From Pelagibaculum spongiae (GTDB lineage: Bacteria > Pseudomonadota > Gammaproteobacteria > Enterobacterales > Pelagibaculaceae), in contig NZ_QDDL01000005.1 of assembly GCF_003097315.1 (NCBI RefSeq), positions 186,001 through 250,000 of the forward strand: 64,000 bases of DNA, in the 5' to 3' direction. Position numbers and translations under genes: made by a program. The notes under the pieces are model-generated. The model was not told the origin of the DNA, searched no databases, and was given only the letters and a program-made list of their open reading frames with translations. Positions 10,956-22,446 of the stretch are shown in pieces. The first letter of the stretch is position 1. Every line of letters starts with the position of its first letter.

Positions 10956-13900
10956 ATGCGTAGTAGCTTGTACAGTCCAGATCTGGATCGGGATAACTGC
11001 GGCTTCGGCCTGATTGCACAGATGGATGGTGAGGCGAGTCACCACCTGTTGCAAACCGCCATCGACTCTCTAGCCCGCATGACCCACCGTGGTGGTGTTG
11101 CGGCTGACGGAAAGAGTGGCGACGGTTGTGGTCTCCTGATTCAAATGCCGCATGGTTTTATGCGAAACCAAGCAGAGCAAATGGGTATCAACCTCACTGA
11201 TAGATTCGGTGTTGGTATGGTATTCCTCAGTACCGATTCAGCCAAAGCGTCCGCTGCCAAGGACGTATTGGAACAGAAAATTAGTGAACAAGGGTTAGTC
11301 CCTGTTGGCTGGCGTGAAGTGCCAGTTAATCCACAAGCCTGTGGTGATCACGCTAAAACCATTCTTCCGCAAATGGAGCAGGTGTTTATTAATGCACCGG
11401 CTGGCATGGACGAAGAAGCCTTCGAACGTCGTTTGTTTGTTGCTCGTAAAAAAGCCGAACAAGCGCTGGTCGATGATTCGGTTTTTTATATCCCGTCGTT
11501 TTCATCACGCGTTGTGTCCTACAAGGGCCTCGTGATGCCTGACGATCTGCCGGTGTTTTATCCGGACCTGAATGACGCACAAATGGCGACTGCGATTGCG
11601 GTTTTCCACCAGCGTTTTTCTACCAATACGCTTCCTATGTGGCATTTGGCACAACCGTTCCGCTTTTTAGCGCACAACGGCGAAATCAATACCATTGAGG
11701 GTAACCGTAACTGGTCGGTGGCACGCGCCAAGAAATTTGTCTCGGCTGAATTGCCTGAGCTGCCAGAACTTCACCCATTGGTGAACCGTACAGGTTCCGA
11801 TTCTTCTAGCTTGGATAATATGCTGGAAGTGCTGGTTGCTGGCGGTATTGACCTATTCCGTGCACTTCGCATGTTGATTCCACCGGCATGGCAAAACGTT
11901 GAAACCATGGAGCCAGATCTTCGGGCTTTCTATGAATTCAATTCCATGCACATGGAACCGTGGGACGGCCCCGCCGGTATTGTTTTAACCGACGGTCGTT
12001 ATGCAGTGTGTACTCTGGACCGTAACGGTTTGCGTCCATCACGTTATGTGATCACCAAAAACCGCTACATTACTTTGGCTTCTGAAATCGGTGTTTGGGA
12101 TTACGATCCTGAAGACGTAGTCGCTAAAGGTCGTCTCGGCCCAGGACAGATTCTGGCGGTCGATACCCAGGAAGGAAAACTGTTAACGCGCGATGATATC
12201 GATAACGCGTTGGCGAAAAAGCATCCTTATAAGCAATGGCTGCGTCAGCGCTCCATTCGTATCGAAGCACAGCTGGAAGAAACCGGCGTGGCGCTTTCGC
12301 AATTAGATGCTGAAGAATTAAAGCAGCACCAGAAAATGTTCCAGCTGACTTTTGAAGAGCTGGATGAAGTGATTCGGGTGCTCGGTGAAAGTGGTCAAGA
12401 AGCCACCGGTTCTATGGGTGATGACACCCCGATTGCCGTGTTATCTACGCGAGTTCGCTCGCCTTATGACTATTTCCGCCAAAAGTTTGCACAGGTAACT
12501 AATCCACCGATAGATCCATTGCGTGAAGCGATCGTGATGTCGTTGGAAACCTGTATTGGTCAAGAACTGAATGTTTTTGACGAAACCCCCGATCATGCCC
12601 ACCGAGTGCTGCTCGATTCACCCGTATTAACCCACGGCAAGTTTGCCCAAATTGTTGGCTTGGAAGCTGAAGGTTATGGCGTTGAGCATATCGAACTGCA
12701 ATATGACGCAGATGGCGACCTGAAACAAGCGGTTGAAAAACTTGCCGATCAGGCGTGTGAAGCGGCTAAAGCCGGTAAGGTTGCAATTGTCCTGAGTGAT
12801 AGAAATATCCAACCGGGAAAATTACCGATCCATGCTGCATTGGCTACCGGCGCGGTATTCCACCGACTGGTGCGTGAAGGCCTGCGTTGCGATTCCAACA
12901 TTATTGTTGAAACGGCCACCGCACGTGATTCACACCATTTTGCGGTATTGCTTGGTTATGGTGCGACTGCGGTTTATCCATATCTGGCATTTGAATCACT
13001 GACCGAATTGGTAGAACGCCAATCGTTACCGGTGATTCCTGCCCAGGCAATTTTGAATTTCTGCAAAGGCATCGATAAAGGCCTGCGTAAGATTCTTTCG
13101 AAAATGGGTATCTCGACCATTGCTTCTTATCGTGGCGCACAATTGTTCGAAGTCGTTGGCCTGTCCGATGAAATTGTCGATTTGTGTTTCACCGGTTCAG
13201 TAAGCCGTATTCAGGGTTCTGAGTTCTCTGACTTGCATAAAGATCAGCAAGCACTGGCCAAAACTGCCTGGAACCAACGCAAAAAAATTCAGCAAGGTGG
13301 TTTGTTGCGCTACGCCCACGAAGGCGAAGATCACGCATATAACCCCGATGTCGTTCGTCAGCTGCAAGATGCGGTGCAAACCGGCAGTTACGACAGCTAC
13401 ATGACCTATGCTGGCATGGTTAACAACCGCCCTGTTTTGGCGTTGCGTGACCTGTTCAAGTTGAAAGATGCTTCACCAATTTCGATTGATGAAGTCGAAA
13501 GCGAAGCTGAGATCCTCAAGCGCTTTGACTCTGCTGGTATGTCTTTAGGTGCCTTGTCGCCTGAAGCACACGAGTCATTGGCAATTGCCATGAACCGACT
13601 CGGTGGTCGATCTAACTCCGGTGAAGGTGGCGAAGCAGTTTATCGTTACGGCACCGAGAAGATGTCGAAAATTAAGCAGATTGCTTCTGGTCGATTTGGA
13701 GTGACGCCGCATTACTTGGTCAATGCAGAAGTTCTGCAGATCAAAGTCGCCCAAGGTGCCAAGCCAGGTGAAGGCGGACAGCTGCCGGGCCATAAGGTCA
13801 ACAGCTTAATCGCCGAACTGCGTTATGCAGTTCCCGGTGTCACGCTCATTTCACCACCGCCGCACCATGACATCTATTCAATTGAAGATTTAGCCCAGCT

Positions 13901-15392
13901 GATTTTCGACTTGAAAGAAGTCAATCCAAAAGCTCAAGTGTCAGTGAAACTGGTTGCAGGCCCAGGCGTGGGTACGATTGCTGCCGGTGTCGCAAAAGCT
14001 TATGCAGATTTAATTACCATTTCCGGCCACGACGGCGGTACTGGCGCATCACCACTGACTTCAGTGAAATATGCCGGTACACCTTGGGAATTGGGACTGG
14101 TTGAAACCCAACAGGCATTGATCAACTCTGATCTGCGTGACCGGGTAAAAGTACAAACTGACGGCGGTCTAAAGACCGGCCTTGATGTCATCAAAGCGGC
14201 AATTTTTGGTGCAGAAAGCTTCGGCTTCGGTACTGGCCCAATGGTCGCATTAGGTTGTAAATACCTGCGGATTTGTCACTTGAATAACTGTGCCACCGGC
14301 ATCGCGACTCAAAATGACAAGCTGCGTAAAGATCACTTTATCGGCCTGCCAGAAATGGTCATGAACTACTTCAAGTTCATTGCCCGTGAGACCCGCGAGC
14401 TTATGGCGCAACTGGGTATTCGCACCATGCAAGAACTGATCGGTCGGACTGATTTGCTGTTATCAGCACCTCAAACCGAGCGTCAGGGCAAGCTGAACCT
14501 GCTGCCTTTGCTGGCGCCTTCTGCTGAAGGTAAGCCACGTTCTTGTGCCGTTGAGCGCAATGAACCTTGGGATAAAGCGGTTCTGTCGGCAGAAATGCTG
14601 GCCGAGATTTCGCCGGCAATTAAAGCGAAATCAGGTGGCGAATTCAGTTATCAAACGCGCAACGTCGACCGCTCTATCGGTGCCCGTCTTTCGGGTGCGA
14701 TTGCCACGCTTCACGGCAATAACGGCATGAGCACTGCGCCGATTACCGTTAAATTACGCGGTACTGCAGGCCAGAGTTTTGGTGTTTGGAACGCCGGTGG
14801 CTTGAACATGTACCTAGAAGGCGATGCTAACGACTACGTCGGTAAAGGCATGGCTGGTGGTAAATTGGTACTGCGTCATTTCGATGACTCCAGCTTTGAA
14901 AAGCACACCACACCGATTATTGGTAACACCTGCCTTTACGGCGCAACCGGCGGCAAGCTCTACGCAGCGGGCACCGCAGGTGAGCGTTTGGCAGTGCGTA
15001 ACTCGGGCGTGCATGCGGTAGTTGAAGGTGCAGGCGACCACTGTTGTGAATATATGACAGGTGGTTTGGTGACGGTACTCGGTAAAACTGGCCATAACTT
15101 TGGTGCCGGCATGACCGGTGGCTTTGCTTATGTGTTGGATATGGACCGGACCTTTGTTGATCTCTACAACCATGAGTTGATCGACATTAACCGGATCAAT
15201 ACCGAAACCACTAAAGCGTATCGTAATCACTTGTTCTCAGTGATCGAAGCGCATGTTGCCGAGACCGGCAGCGAATGGGGCCGTGAAATTGTCGATTATT
15301 TCGACGATTACATTGGCAAGTTCTGGCTGGTCAAGCCCAAGGCGGCTGACCTCGGTGGATTATTGCAGTCATTACGTCTGCGTAACGAATAA
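10956..15392 (+). CDS. gltB: Glutamate synthase (NADPH) large chain
   Basis: Transfers the glutamine amide to 2-oxoglutarate to give two glutamates, in the cytoplasm together with GltD. It is 1478 aa, full length. The protein is made with a 14-residue propeptide; the catalytic nucleophile is Cys15 in NCGFGLI (class II amidotransferase). The central and FMN domains follow, with [11 protein letters not shown] and the FMN-binding TDGGLKTG region. The 3Fe-4S cysteines are read as [12 protein letters not shown]. The C-terminal GXGXG beta-helix shows repeats such as [22 protein letters not shown]. gltD starts 16 bases downstream. Confidence 0.97.
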   Translation: MRSSLYSPDLDRDNCGFGLIAQMDGEASHHLLQTAIDSLARMTHRGGVAADGKSGDGCGLLIQMPHGFMRNQAEQMGINLTDRFGVGMVFLSTDSAKASAAKDVLEQKISEQGLVPVGWREVPVNPQACGDHAKTILPQMEQVFINAPAGMDEEAFERRLFVARKKAEQALVDDSVFYIPSFSSRVVSYKGLVMPDDLPVFYPDLNDAQMATAIAVFHQRFSTNTLPMWHLAQPFRFLAHNGEINTIEGNRNWSVARAKKFVSAELPELPELHPLVNRTGSDSSSLDNMLEVLVAGGIDLFRALRMLIPPAWQNVETMEPDLRAFYEFNSMHMEPWDGPAGIVLTDGRYAVCTLDRNGLRPSRYVITKNRYITLASEIGVWDYDPEDVVAKGRLGPGQILAVDTQEGKLLTRDDIDNALAKKHPYKQWLRQRSIRIEAQLEETGVALSQLDAEELKQHQKMFQLTFEELDEVIRVLGESGQEATGSMGDDTPIAVLSTRVRSPYDYFRQKFAQVTNPPIDPLREAIVMSLETCIGQELNVFDETPDHAHRVLLDSPVLTHGKFAQIVGLEAEGYGVEHIELQYDADGDLKQAVEKLADQACEAAKAGKVAIVLSDRNIQPGKLPIHAALATGAVFHRLVREGLRCDSNIIVETATARDSHHFAVLLGYGATAVYPYLAFESLTELVERQSLPVIPAQAILNFCKGIDKGLRKILSKMGISTIASYRGAQLFEVVGLSDEIVDLCFTGSVSRIQGSEFSDLHKDQQALAKTAWNQRKKIQQGGLLRYAHEGEDHAYNPDVVRQLQDAVQTGSYDSYMTYAGMVNNRPVLALRDLFKLKDASPISIDEVESEAEILKRFDSAGMSLGALSPEAHESLAIAMNRLGGRSNSGEGGEAVYRYGTEKMSKIKQIASGRFGVTPHYLVNAEVLQIKVAQGAKPGEGGQLPGHKVNSLIAELRYAVPGVTLISPPPHHDIYSIEDLAQLIFDLKEVNPKAQVSVKLVAGPGVGTIAAGVAKAYADLITISGHDGGTGASPLTSVKYAGTPWELGLVETQQALINSDLRDRVKVQTDGGLKTGLDVIKAAIFGAESFGFGTGPMVALGCKYLRICHLNNCATGIATQNDKLRKDHFIGLPEMVMNYFKFIARETRELMAQLGIRTMQELIGRTDLLLSAPQTERQGKLNLLPLLAPSAEGKPRSCAVERNEPWDKAVLSAEMLAEISPAIKAKSGGEFSYQTRNVDRSIGARLSGAIATLHGNNGMSTAPITVKLRGTAGQSFGVWNAGGLNMYLEGDANDYVGKGMAGGKLVLRHFDDSSFEKHTTPIIGNTCLYGATGGKLYAAGTAGERLAVRNSGVHAVVEGAGDHCCEYMTGGLVTVLGKTGHNFGAGMTGGFAYVLDMDRTFVDLYNHELIDINRINTETTKAYRNHLFSVIEAHVAETGSEWGREIVDYFDDYIGKFWLVKPKAADLGGLLQSLRLRNE

Positions 15393-15399
15393 TCCGTGA

Positions 15400-16833
<1,434 letters not shown>

Positions 16834-16885
16834 GCTTCTCGATAACCCATTGTTGTGTTGAGCCAAAGGTAAACCACAACAAATA

Positions 16886-16922
16886 AAAACCGCCGTTACT
16901 GAAAAGTAACGGCGGTTTTTTT
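16886..16922 (+). terminator. Rho-independent terminator after gltD
   Basis: A strong stem of ACCGCCGTTAC and GTAACGGCGGT with loop TGAAAA is flanked by A-rich and T-rich runs, so it may work in both directions. It lies 53 bases after the gltD stop. Confidence 0.92.
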
Positions 16923-16924
16923 AT

Positions 16925-17125
16925 GGGGTTCATCACAGCAATGATATGGATTCTGGCTTCTCGGCTTTGGCATCCTGCGTCGCCCATGCACTTCCTACTC
17001 GGAATGACGGGCTCGGAGTTTGCTGCTGAAAATTTCATTAAAACAAATACTTTTTAGATAAGTGGCATCGACCCTTGATCTACCTTGATTTATAGTCTTC
17101 AGTCTAAAGGTGAAGAGCATTATCT
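16925..17125. other. Intergenic stretch with a possible dispersed-repeat remnant
   Basis: Read on the minus strand, 16935-17030 gives a peptide resembling the PVIPSRK...SREARIHI strings that come from palindromic intergenic repeats in many proteobacteria. Only one copy is in this window, so its repeat nature cannot be confirmed here. No gene was recognised. Confidence 0.3.
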
Positions 17126-17152
17126 TTGCTAAACCTGATTAGGGTGGTTTTT

Positions 17153-17455
17153 TTGCAGATCCAGTTTCGCACCAACAAACTTGAAAAGTGCTATTTAAAG
17201 CACCAACAAGCGATTAAGGCGTTTGGTGATCAGGTGGCTAAAAAGTACATCCAGCGAATTAACACCATCAAAGCAACTACTAGTATTGAAGACTTGATGA
17301 AACTACCCGGGCTGCGTTGCCATCCATTAAAAGGTGATAGAAAAGGTCAGTATGCGGTTAACCTGACTGGTTTTTATCGACTGATATTTACCATGGAAGG
17401 CAATACCCTGAAGATTGCAATGATTGAAGAAGTGAGCAAGCACTATGATGACTGA
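17153..17455 (+). CDS. higB: HigB-family (RelE-like) toxin
   Basis: Likely ribosome-dependent mRNA interferase of a type II toxin-antitoxin pair. I use a TTG start at 17153 (100 aa) because AGGG lies 8 bases upstream and the protein then begins MQIQFRTNKLEKCY, as HigB family members do. An earlier in-frame TTG at 17126 is possible. The segments LPGLRCHPLKGDRKGQYAVNL and FYRLIFTM are typical of the family. The stop overlaps the antitoxin start by 11 bases. Toxin first, antitoxin second is the HigBA order. Confidence 0.88.
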   Translation: MQIQFRTNKLEKCYLKHQQAIKAFGDQVAKKYIQRINTIKATTSIEDLMKLPGLRCHPLKGDRKGQYAVNLTGFYRLIFTMEGNTLKIAMIEEVSKHYDD

Positions 17456-18527
17456 ACAGCAAGCCATGTCTGATTTGGCTATTCCTCCAGGAGAGTATCT
17501 TCTGGAAGTGCTTGAAGATATGGAAATTAATCAGGCTGAATTGGCGCGCCGAATGGGGCGGCCAGCACAAACAATTAACGAAATTCTGAAAGGTGATAAA
17601 GCAATCACTCCTGAAACTGCGTTACAGCTGGAGCAGGTTTTAGGTGTCCCCGCCTATTTTTGGAGCAACCTTGAGTCTGAGTATCGTTTGGTCTTGGCAA
17701 AAGAGGCCGCCTTTCAACAAGCGCAAACGGAAACAGAAATTGCTACGGCCTATCCCTATAATGAAATTGCCAAGCTAGGTCTGGTCGAAAAAACTCGAGT
17801 AGCTGTGGAAAAGGTTAACCAGCTGAAGAAATTCTTTGGTGTGTCGTCTCTTTTAAACATTGAATCAGTCAAGGAATATCAACCAGCTTTCAGGCAACAC
17901 GAGAATGCCAATACCAGCAATACTGCACTGGCTGCATGGCTACGTGCCGGTCATACGCTGGCATCACAAATAAAAACTAGCCCATTTAATAAATCATCAC
18001 TTTTAAATGCGCTGCCTGATATTCGTGCCTTAAGTTTGGAAACTCAGCCGGAAAAGTTGTTATTAGCGTTGAGACAACACCTTGCTAGCTGTGGTGTTGC
18101 ATTAGTTGTGATTCCGCATTTCACTAAAACATACACCACCGGTGCTACCTATTGGGTTGGTAAGCAGAAAGCAGTCATTATGATGTCGTTGCGTGGTGGC
18201 TGGACAGATATTTTCTGGTTCAGTCTGTTTCATGAGATTGCACATATTTTACTGCACGATAAACGTACAACCTTCCTCGAAGCAGATGCTCAGAATCCTC
18301 AATATCGTAAACAAGAAGAACAAGCTGATCAGTTTGCTCAGACTACGTTAATCCCACAGGATCAGTATGACGCGTTTGTTGTAGAATCTGATTTCAGTGA
18401 GTCAGCCATTATTCAGTTTGCCCAGAATATCGGCATCTTTGCAGGAATAGTTACCGGTCGTTTGCAGCATGACAAGCATTTGACATACAACAAAAATCAC
18501 CATCGAATTCGGTTTAGATGGGAATAA
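17445..18527 (+). CDS. higA: HigA-type antitoxin fused to ImmA/IrrE-like metallopeptidase
   Basis: The product is 360 aa. Residues about 10-75 form an XRE helix-turn-helix (QAELARRMGRPAQTINEILKG), the HigA antitoxin and operator-binding part. The C-terminal half carries a zinc-peptidase motif FHEIAHILLH near residue 265, as in ImmA/IrrE proteins that cleave repressors. Such HigA-peptidase fusions are known. The protein probably represses its own promoter upstream of higB. The gene is followed at once by a second copy of the gltD 3' end, which suggests the pair was inserted. Confidence 0.88.
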   Translation: MMTEQQAMSDLAIPPGEYLLEVLEDMEINQAELARRMGRPAQTINEILKGDKAITPETALQLEQVLGVPAYFWSNLESEYRLVLAKEAAFQQAQTETEIATAYPYNEIAKLGLVEKTRVAVEKVNQLKKFFGVSSLLNIESVKEYQPAFRQHENANTSNTALAAWLRAGHTLASQIKTSPFNKSSLLNALPDIRALSLETQPEKLLLALRQHLASCGVALVVIPHFTKTYTTGATYWVGKQKAVIMMSLRGGWTDIFWFSLFHEIAHILLHDKRTTFLEADAQNPQYRKQEEQADQFAQTTLIPQDQYDAFVVESDFSESAIIQFAQNIGIFAGIVTGRLQHDKHLTYNKNHHRIRFRWE

Positions 18528-18544
18528 GTTTAGTTATTGGGTCA

Positions 18545-18627
18545 TGGTTCTGACCTAGTAGTTACCGCTATCTGGGAAGGCCGACAAGCCGCAGAAGGTA
18601 TTTTGGATTATTTGGAAGTTTAGGCTT
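18545..18627 (+). pseudogene. Second copy of the gltD 3' end
   Basis: These 83 bases match 16755-16837 at a constant offset of 1790. They include the last 25 or so gltD codons, the stop and the start of the 3' UTR. The changes I see in the codons are third-base only (CTG/CTA, CGC/CGA, GGA/GGT, ATA/ATT), so the encoded residues are unchanged. That points to a fragment of a once functional gltD from a related lineage rather than decay of a local copy. It frames the higBA module like an attachment-site or recombination scar. Confidence 0.85.
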
Positions 18628-18640
18628 TTATATAACCAGT

Positions 18641-18678
18641 AAAAACCCCGCCATCGCTTAGCGATGGCGGGGTTTTTT
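18641..18678 (+). terminator. Rho-independent terminator after the gltD 3' copy
   Basis: A GC-rich stem of CCCCGCCATCGC and GCGATGGCGGGG with a 3-base loop is preceded by A and followed by six T. It differs in sequence from the terminator that follows the intact gltD. Confidence 0.92.
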
Positions 18679-18687
18679 ATTGCTGGG

Positions 18688-18725
18688 AGCGCGGGCGGCT
18701 CGCCTGCAAAGCGCTTAAGCGCATT
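18688..18725. repeat. REP-like palindrome
   Basis: GGCG and CGCC arms (GCGGGCGGCTCGCCTGC) followed by AGCGCTTAAGCGC-type symmetry give a compact palindromic stretch like REP elements. Only one copy was found in the window. Confidence 0.35.
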
Positions 18726-18779
18726 CTTATCCCGGTGTTTGAAATAGTGAAGCGAAAAAATAATTTTCAGCTCTGAATT

Positions 18780-19079
18780 CTACTTCCGCTGTTTCAGGTT
18801 TCGATAAACTTCATTCTTATTGCGCTTACCAACCGCCAGTACATAAACAACAACTTCATCATCGAGCACTTCATAAGCCAATCGATAACCGTCCGTTCTT
18901 AGCTTGATCTTGTAAACATTGTCATAGCCGCGTAATCGGGCAGAGGGAACATGGGGGGTTTGCTAGCCTTTCTTCTAAACGGCTTTTGAACTGACTTTGA
19001 ATCGAACGATCCAATTTGCTCCATTCCTTTAGCGCCTTGGCTCCACACTAGAAAAAAGCTATTTGAGCTTATAAGTCAT
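18780..19079 (-). pseudogene. relE: Decayed RelE-family toxin
   Basis: A RelE toxin can be read in pieces. An ATG at 19079 overlaps the relB stop and gives MTYKLK, then a TAG. The body ALKEWSKLDRSIQSQFKSRL is in another frame. After a run of six G on the plus strand (18953-18958), where five would keep the frame, the C-terminal part PSARLRGYDNVYKIKLR to LKQRK reads through. There are therefore at least two lesions, one in a homopolymer. Ribosome-dependent mRNA cleavage would be the family role, but the toxin appears dead unless the G run slips. Confidence 0.8.
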
Positions 19080-19320
19080 CTAACGACAGGTTTTCTAGGG
19101 GAGCGATCGCCAGTTCTTTTTCTTGTCGTCGCTCAGCAACAATCTTCGCTAACTCCTGATCGTCCAAAGCATCCATCATCCATTCGTAGGTTTCAGCTGG
19201 AACCAGATAAGCCGCGGGTTTGTTGTGGTTCAGAATCACAATTGGAGCGCCATTGGCTTCGCTTAACAGTGCCGAAGGGTTCTTCTTCAGTTCCGAGATA
19301 TTTGCCGAACAATCTGACAC
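19069..19320 (-). CDS. relB: RelB/Phd-family antitoxin
   Basis: An 83-aa antitoxin with a GTG start at 19320 and GGAA upstream. The segments ISELKKNPSALL and VILNHNKPAAYLVPAETYEWM are typical of the RelB/StbD/Phd fold, which binds DNA with its N-terminus and neutralises the toxin with its C-terminus. It overlaps the start of the decayed relE, the usual antitoxin-toxin order. It has been kept intact after loss of the toxin, possibly as an anti-addiction remnant. Confidence 0.85.
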   Translation of the reverse strand: MSDCSANISELKKNPSALLSEANGAPIVILNHNKPAAYLVPAETYEWMMDALDDQELAKIVAERRQEKELAIAPLENLSLDDL

Positions 19321-19456
19321 AACTTTTCCAGAACAGAGCCCAAAATGATAGTTAAAAACAGGTGTGTACTAGGAGATTTCAAGTTGGTGACAAGGTGAGT
19401 TGTTCAATGGCATAGTGCTGCCTATGATGAAAGAAAATTTATCTAGGGAATGGCTT

Positions 19457-19732
19457 ATGTCAGATATAGAAGTTACCGTTATTTATACTTTGTATGTGTT
19501 AACGAATAGCTATTTTACATACTTGCTACTTCGCTGGAAGTGCCAAGAACCAAAGTCAATTGATAGCAAAATAATAATGTTCATAATAAATTATGTTTTT
19601 ATAGGGGCTTTAATTGTTGCACCTCTTCTTATGAAAAAGCCGCCTCGAAAAAATAAACCAATGACTGCTTGGGAGTCTGTGCAAAGCAGCAATTATTATG
19701 AAAGAGGAAGAATATGGTTTTGGCAAGATTGA
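19457..19732 (+). CDS. Small membrane protein of unknown function
   Basis: I choose the ATG at 19457, with AGGGA 7 bases upstream, giving 91 aa. Two transmembrane helices are visible, at about residues 5-25 and 37-58, followed by a basic loop KKPPRKNK and a tail ending in aromatic residues. I do not recognise the family. It is AT-rich and lies in an accessory stretch between relB and an IS, so it may have been acquired. Confidence 0.55.
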   Translation: MSDIEVTVIYTLYVLTNSYFTYLLLRWKCQEPKSIDSKIIMFIINYVFIGALIVAPLLMKKPPRKNKPMTAWESVQSSNYYERGRIWFWQD

Positions 19733-19803
19733 AATGAAACTGGGTTAAATTAATCCCCCACAATTTATTTTGTTATACAAATTAGCTATCCTGAAAAAAA
19801 AGA

Positions 19804-19938
19804 TGTCCCAATGACCGGGAATTTGTCTCATCGTTAGCCACCCGGATTATCGATATTAAAGATAAAGAAGTGGTTAATTTCGACGGCACGCTGGATGAAT
19901 ATCTGGCGCATAGTGCAGAAATTAAAAAAGCTGCCTGA
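19804..19938 (+). pseudogene. 3' remnant of an ABC-F ATPase gene (YbiT-like)
   Basis: 45 codons including the stop match the last part of YbiT-type ABC-F proteins: DREFVSSLATRIIDIKDKEVVNF, then the DGTLDEYL tail. No start or ATPase motifs exist; the sequence before it is unrelated. It is a scrap of a gene 3' end 22 bases left of an IS, another case of a core-gene end stranded in accessory DNA. Confidence 0.8.
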
Positions 19939-20072
19939 TTAAATGTGCTTTCTTAATTACCTCGACTTTAGAGTTTCAGAATGATTAATAGACAAACATC
20001 CTTGACATTTATGCGGAAAAATTTTTGCCGCGCATTGATTACTTTTTTTATTTTTTAGGGTGATCAATGCGC

Positions 20073-20111
20073 GGCCTTCAGAAGGAAATCCCCATCTCTT
20101 TCTGGAGGCCG
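20073..20111 (+). promoter_or_regulatory. Hairpin hiding the transposase ribosome site
   Basis: GGCCTTCAGAA pairs with TTCTGGAGGCC just before the transposase ATG at 20113, so the GGAGG-like site is inside the stem. A larger stem, CCGCGCATTGATT with GATCAATGCGCGG (20028-20074), precedes it. Such structures block read-through expression in several IS families; here that is inference. Confidence 0.6.
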
Positions 20112-20112
20112 C

Positions 20113-21385
20113 ATGCCCCGCTTGCATCATTCGATACCTGCCGAACTCTTTCAGTGGATCACATTTTTAACGCGGGCGATACCGCTTCGATCCATTCCTA
20201 CTTTTATTGAATTATTAATAGGTTGCATGTTGACCAACAATGGGTTTGTCTGCGAAGTCTGGCACACTTTGTCATTACAAAACCATTGGACGAGTTATTA
20301 CAAATGGCTACAGCAAGGTAAGTGGTCCTGGATCCAACTAGGGCTTCAATTGTTACGATTGGTTGTCCATTTTTTATCGCCTGCTTCGGTTATTTATCTT
20401 GAGCTAGATGATTCATTGATTTATCGAAAATCCAAAAAAGCGCCTGCAGCAAGTTTGTATCACCAGCATGGTAATAAAGCCAATCGCCCTAAATATGCAT
20501 GGGGACAATATATTGTCACTATGGCCGTATCGGTAGTGCGTGATAATGGGGATATTACAGCGATTCCATTTTTATCTCGCCTCATTTCCAAGACAGGTAA
20601 CGGTACTAAAATTAGTGCAGCGAAAGCATTGATTCGAGTGATTCAACCTGTTTTACCTGCCGCTAAAATACGATTGCTGGTAGATAGTTGGTATATGAAA
20701 AGCAGCTTGGTCACCGCTGCAATGGCGAAAGACTGGCATGTGATAGGGCAAGCGCGAAGAGATTTACGCCTCTATAGAAAGCCTGAGAAATGCTTAAAAA
20801 AACCTGTTGGCCGTCCCAGAAAATATGGTGAGCAATTAACGCGAATACGGCAAGAACAGCTGCCAAGGCGGGTAAAAACCTGGGAAGTCACAAAAGGCTC
20901 GCTTTGCTAGTGCGATTGTAATGGCACGCTTTTTAGACGGTAAATTAGTCAAAGCAGTTTGGAGTCAGCTACAAAATGAACGAGGAGAATGGAAGCCTGC
21001 CGCACTGATCATCTGCACCGATACAAAGATTTCCGCCGAAGCAATCATTCAAGCCTATGCACGACGCTGGAGTATTGAAACGGCATTCAATCAATTAAAA
21101 TTGGCGTGGGGAATGAAAGAGTGCTGGCAGCAAAGCAAGCAGGTATTAATGCGGTGGATGCATTTAATGATGGCGGGTTATGGTTTGGTGCAGTTATTAA
21201 CGTGTTTGAAGGCATCAGCGCTTGCTAAATTAAGCAACCATTCACCTTGGCGGCAAGATCACCCAACGACGGCAGGGCATCTACGACGAGGGCTGGTTCG
21301 GGATTTAATGCATGTTAATGTGCGAGGCTGGTGGCATCCAAAAGATCAAAAATTCGAACCACGAGATTACGAAAATAGCGGTTGA
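20113..21385 (+). pseudogene. DDE transposase, frameshifted (IS4-type)
   Basis: Two open frames of 265 and 154 codons together make one transposase. The first ends at TAG 20908-20910; the second is in the +1 frame and covers 20921-21385. The frames overlap between about 20873 and 20908. The DDE residues appear as LELDDS and LLVDSW in the first part. The second carries the Y-R-E-K signature in YARRWSIETAFNQLK. I see no convincing slippery site for programmed shifting, so a frameshift mutation is more likely. IS4 is favoured by the signature and the 8-bp duplication; IS701-like is the alternative. Confidence 0.8.
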
Positions 21386-21502
21386 AAAATTCTGCGGTGG
21401 TAAAGTAGCGTAAAAACACAAGAAATCAGAGTAAGAAATAAACTTAAGAATGGTAAACGCCACCTTAAGCGGAGGCGCTCACTCTAAAGTCGAGTTAATT
21501 AC

Positions 21503-21664
21503 TAAAGTTTACCCATAGATCATGGTGGATTTGTTTCCACTATGGTTGATGGATAGCTACCCTGCCATACCAGACCACGTCTTTTGAAAATTTTCCTGGC
21601 TAGCTTTGGTGCGGTGGTCTTGGGTAGTTCACCGCAACATAACTATTGGTAAGTAATGGCTAAC
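21503..21664. other. Intergenic, nothing recognised
   Basis: The stretch between the right end of the IS and the convergent unknown gene holds no open frame, hairpin terminator or repeat that I can support. Confidence 0.4.
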
Positions 21665-22288
21665 TTAGCCTATTTCTGAAGGGCGAAGTACACAGCCTGC
21701 AGGCGGAGGTTTTTTGGCTTCTTCTAAGAGCTCCTTTTTGATATTTTGAAATTTACTTTCAATCCTGTTGATTAATTGCTCTTTTGACAATGACTCTTCA
21801 AATGGATTAATGCTCACAGGAATAAAAATATTGCTATAATTTTTCTTGAAAATAAAAACAAAGCTTGGCAAGTAATCTGTGTCTCGCTTATCAAAGTAAT
21901 CGCCCTGAATTTCTTTTAGAATATATTTGTTTTCATCTGAATAAAACCCAGCTACTTCCATATAAATATCAGATAATACTTTTTTTCCTTTAAAGTGTAC
22001 ATCTAAATAATAGTCTGAATTTCCTTGCCGTTCCTTGGTGATTTTGAACTCCAAAAGTCCCATCGGCAAATTACATGACACATTCTTGAAGGGGAGAAAG
22101 TTATTTAGCTTATCATCCACTTTTCTTTCTTCTCTTGAACTGTAAAAGTTTGAATAGACGCGATTGTATTCAAACTTGAAGTAACCCAGAGAAGGAGCAC
22201 AGTCCAGTTTTACATGTGAAGTATACTGATCGGCATTTGATGTGGCAGATAAAAGAAATATGGTCAAAAATAATACAAGTTGCTTCAT
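21665..22288 (-). CDS. Exported protein of unknown function
   Basis: I start at ATG 22288 (207 aa), where a clear signal peptide begins, MKQLVLFLTIFLLSATSNA. The upstream 45 codons of the open frame look non-coding. The mature part is rich in K, Y, F and D with three cysteines (DCAPSL, VSCNLP, GCVLRP) that could form disulfides. No family recognised. The base composition is AT-rich, like its neighbours in this accessory stretch. Confidence 0.6.
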   Translation of the reverse strand: MKQLVLFLTIFLLSATSNADQYTSHVKLDCAPSLGYFKFEYNRVYSNFYSSREERKVDDKLNNFLPFKNVSCNLPMGLLEFKITKERQGNSDYYLDVHFKGKKVLSDIYMEVAGFYSDENKYILKEIQGDYFDKRDTDYLPSFVFIFKKNYSNIFIPVSINPFEESLSKEQLINRIESKFQNIKKELLEEAKKPPPAGCVLRPSEIG

Positions 22289-22446
22289 CGATGATTCCAA
22301 GGCCGGAAACAGCTGCCAGCTTGTTTGGGGATTTAGCATCAAACTAACATCTTTCCTGTTGCCCTGGTATGAAATCAACTGGTTTGTTGACTCAGGTCGA
22401 ACTGAAATTAACCCACAACTCATAGAAACTTTGGGGTGAACGGCGG

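Larger units (their letters stand above)
19961..21494 (+). mobile_element. IS element with 14-bp inverted repeats and 8-bp target duplication
   Basis: The ends are CTCGACTTTAGAGT (19961-19974) and its exact reverse complement (21481-21494). They are flanked by the direct repeat TTAATTAC at 19953-19960 and 21495-21502. Length is 1534 bp. It carries one frameshifted DDE transposase. Internal hairpins at 20028-20074 and 20073-20111 precede the transposase start. The intact target duplication suggests a single simple insertion. Confidence 0.92.

Noticed and set aside
20873-20925. Programmed frameshift in the IS transposase
   Set aside because: The second frame is +1 and there is no A6G or similar slippery heptamer with a following stem; a mutation is simpler, so I list it only as a question.
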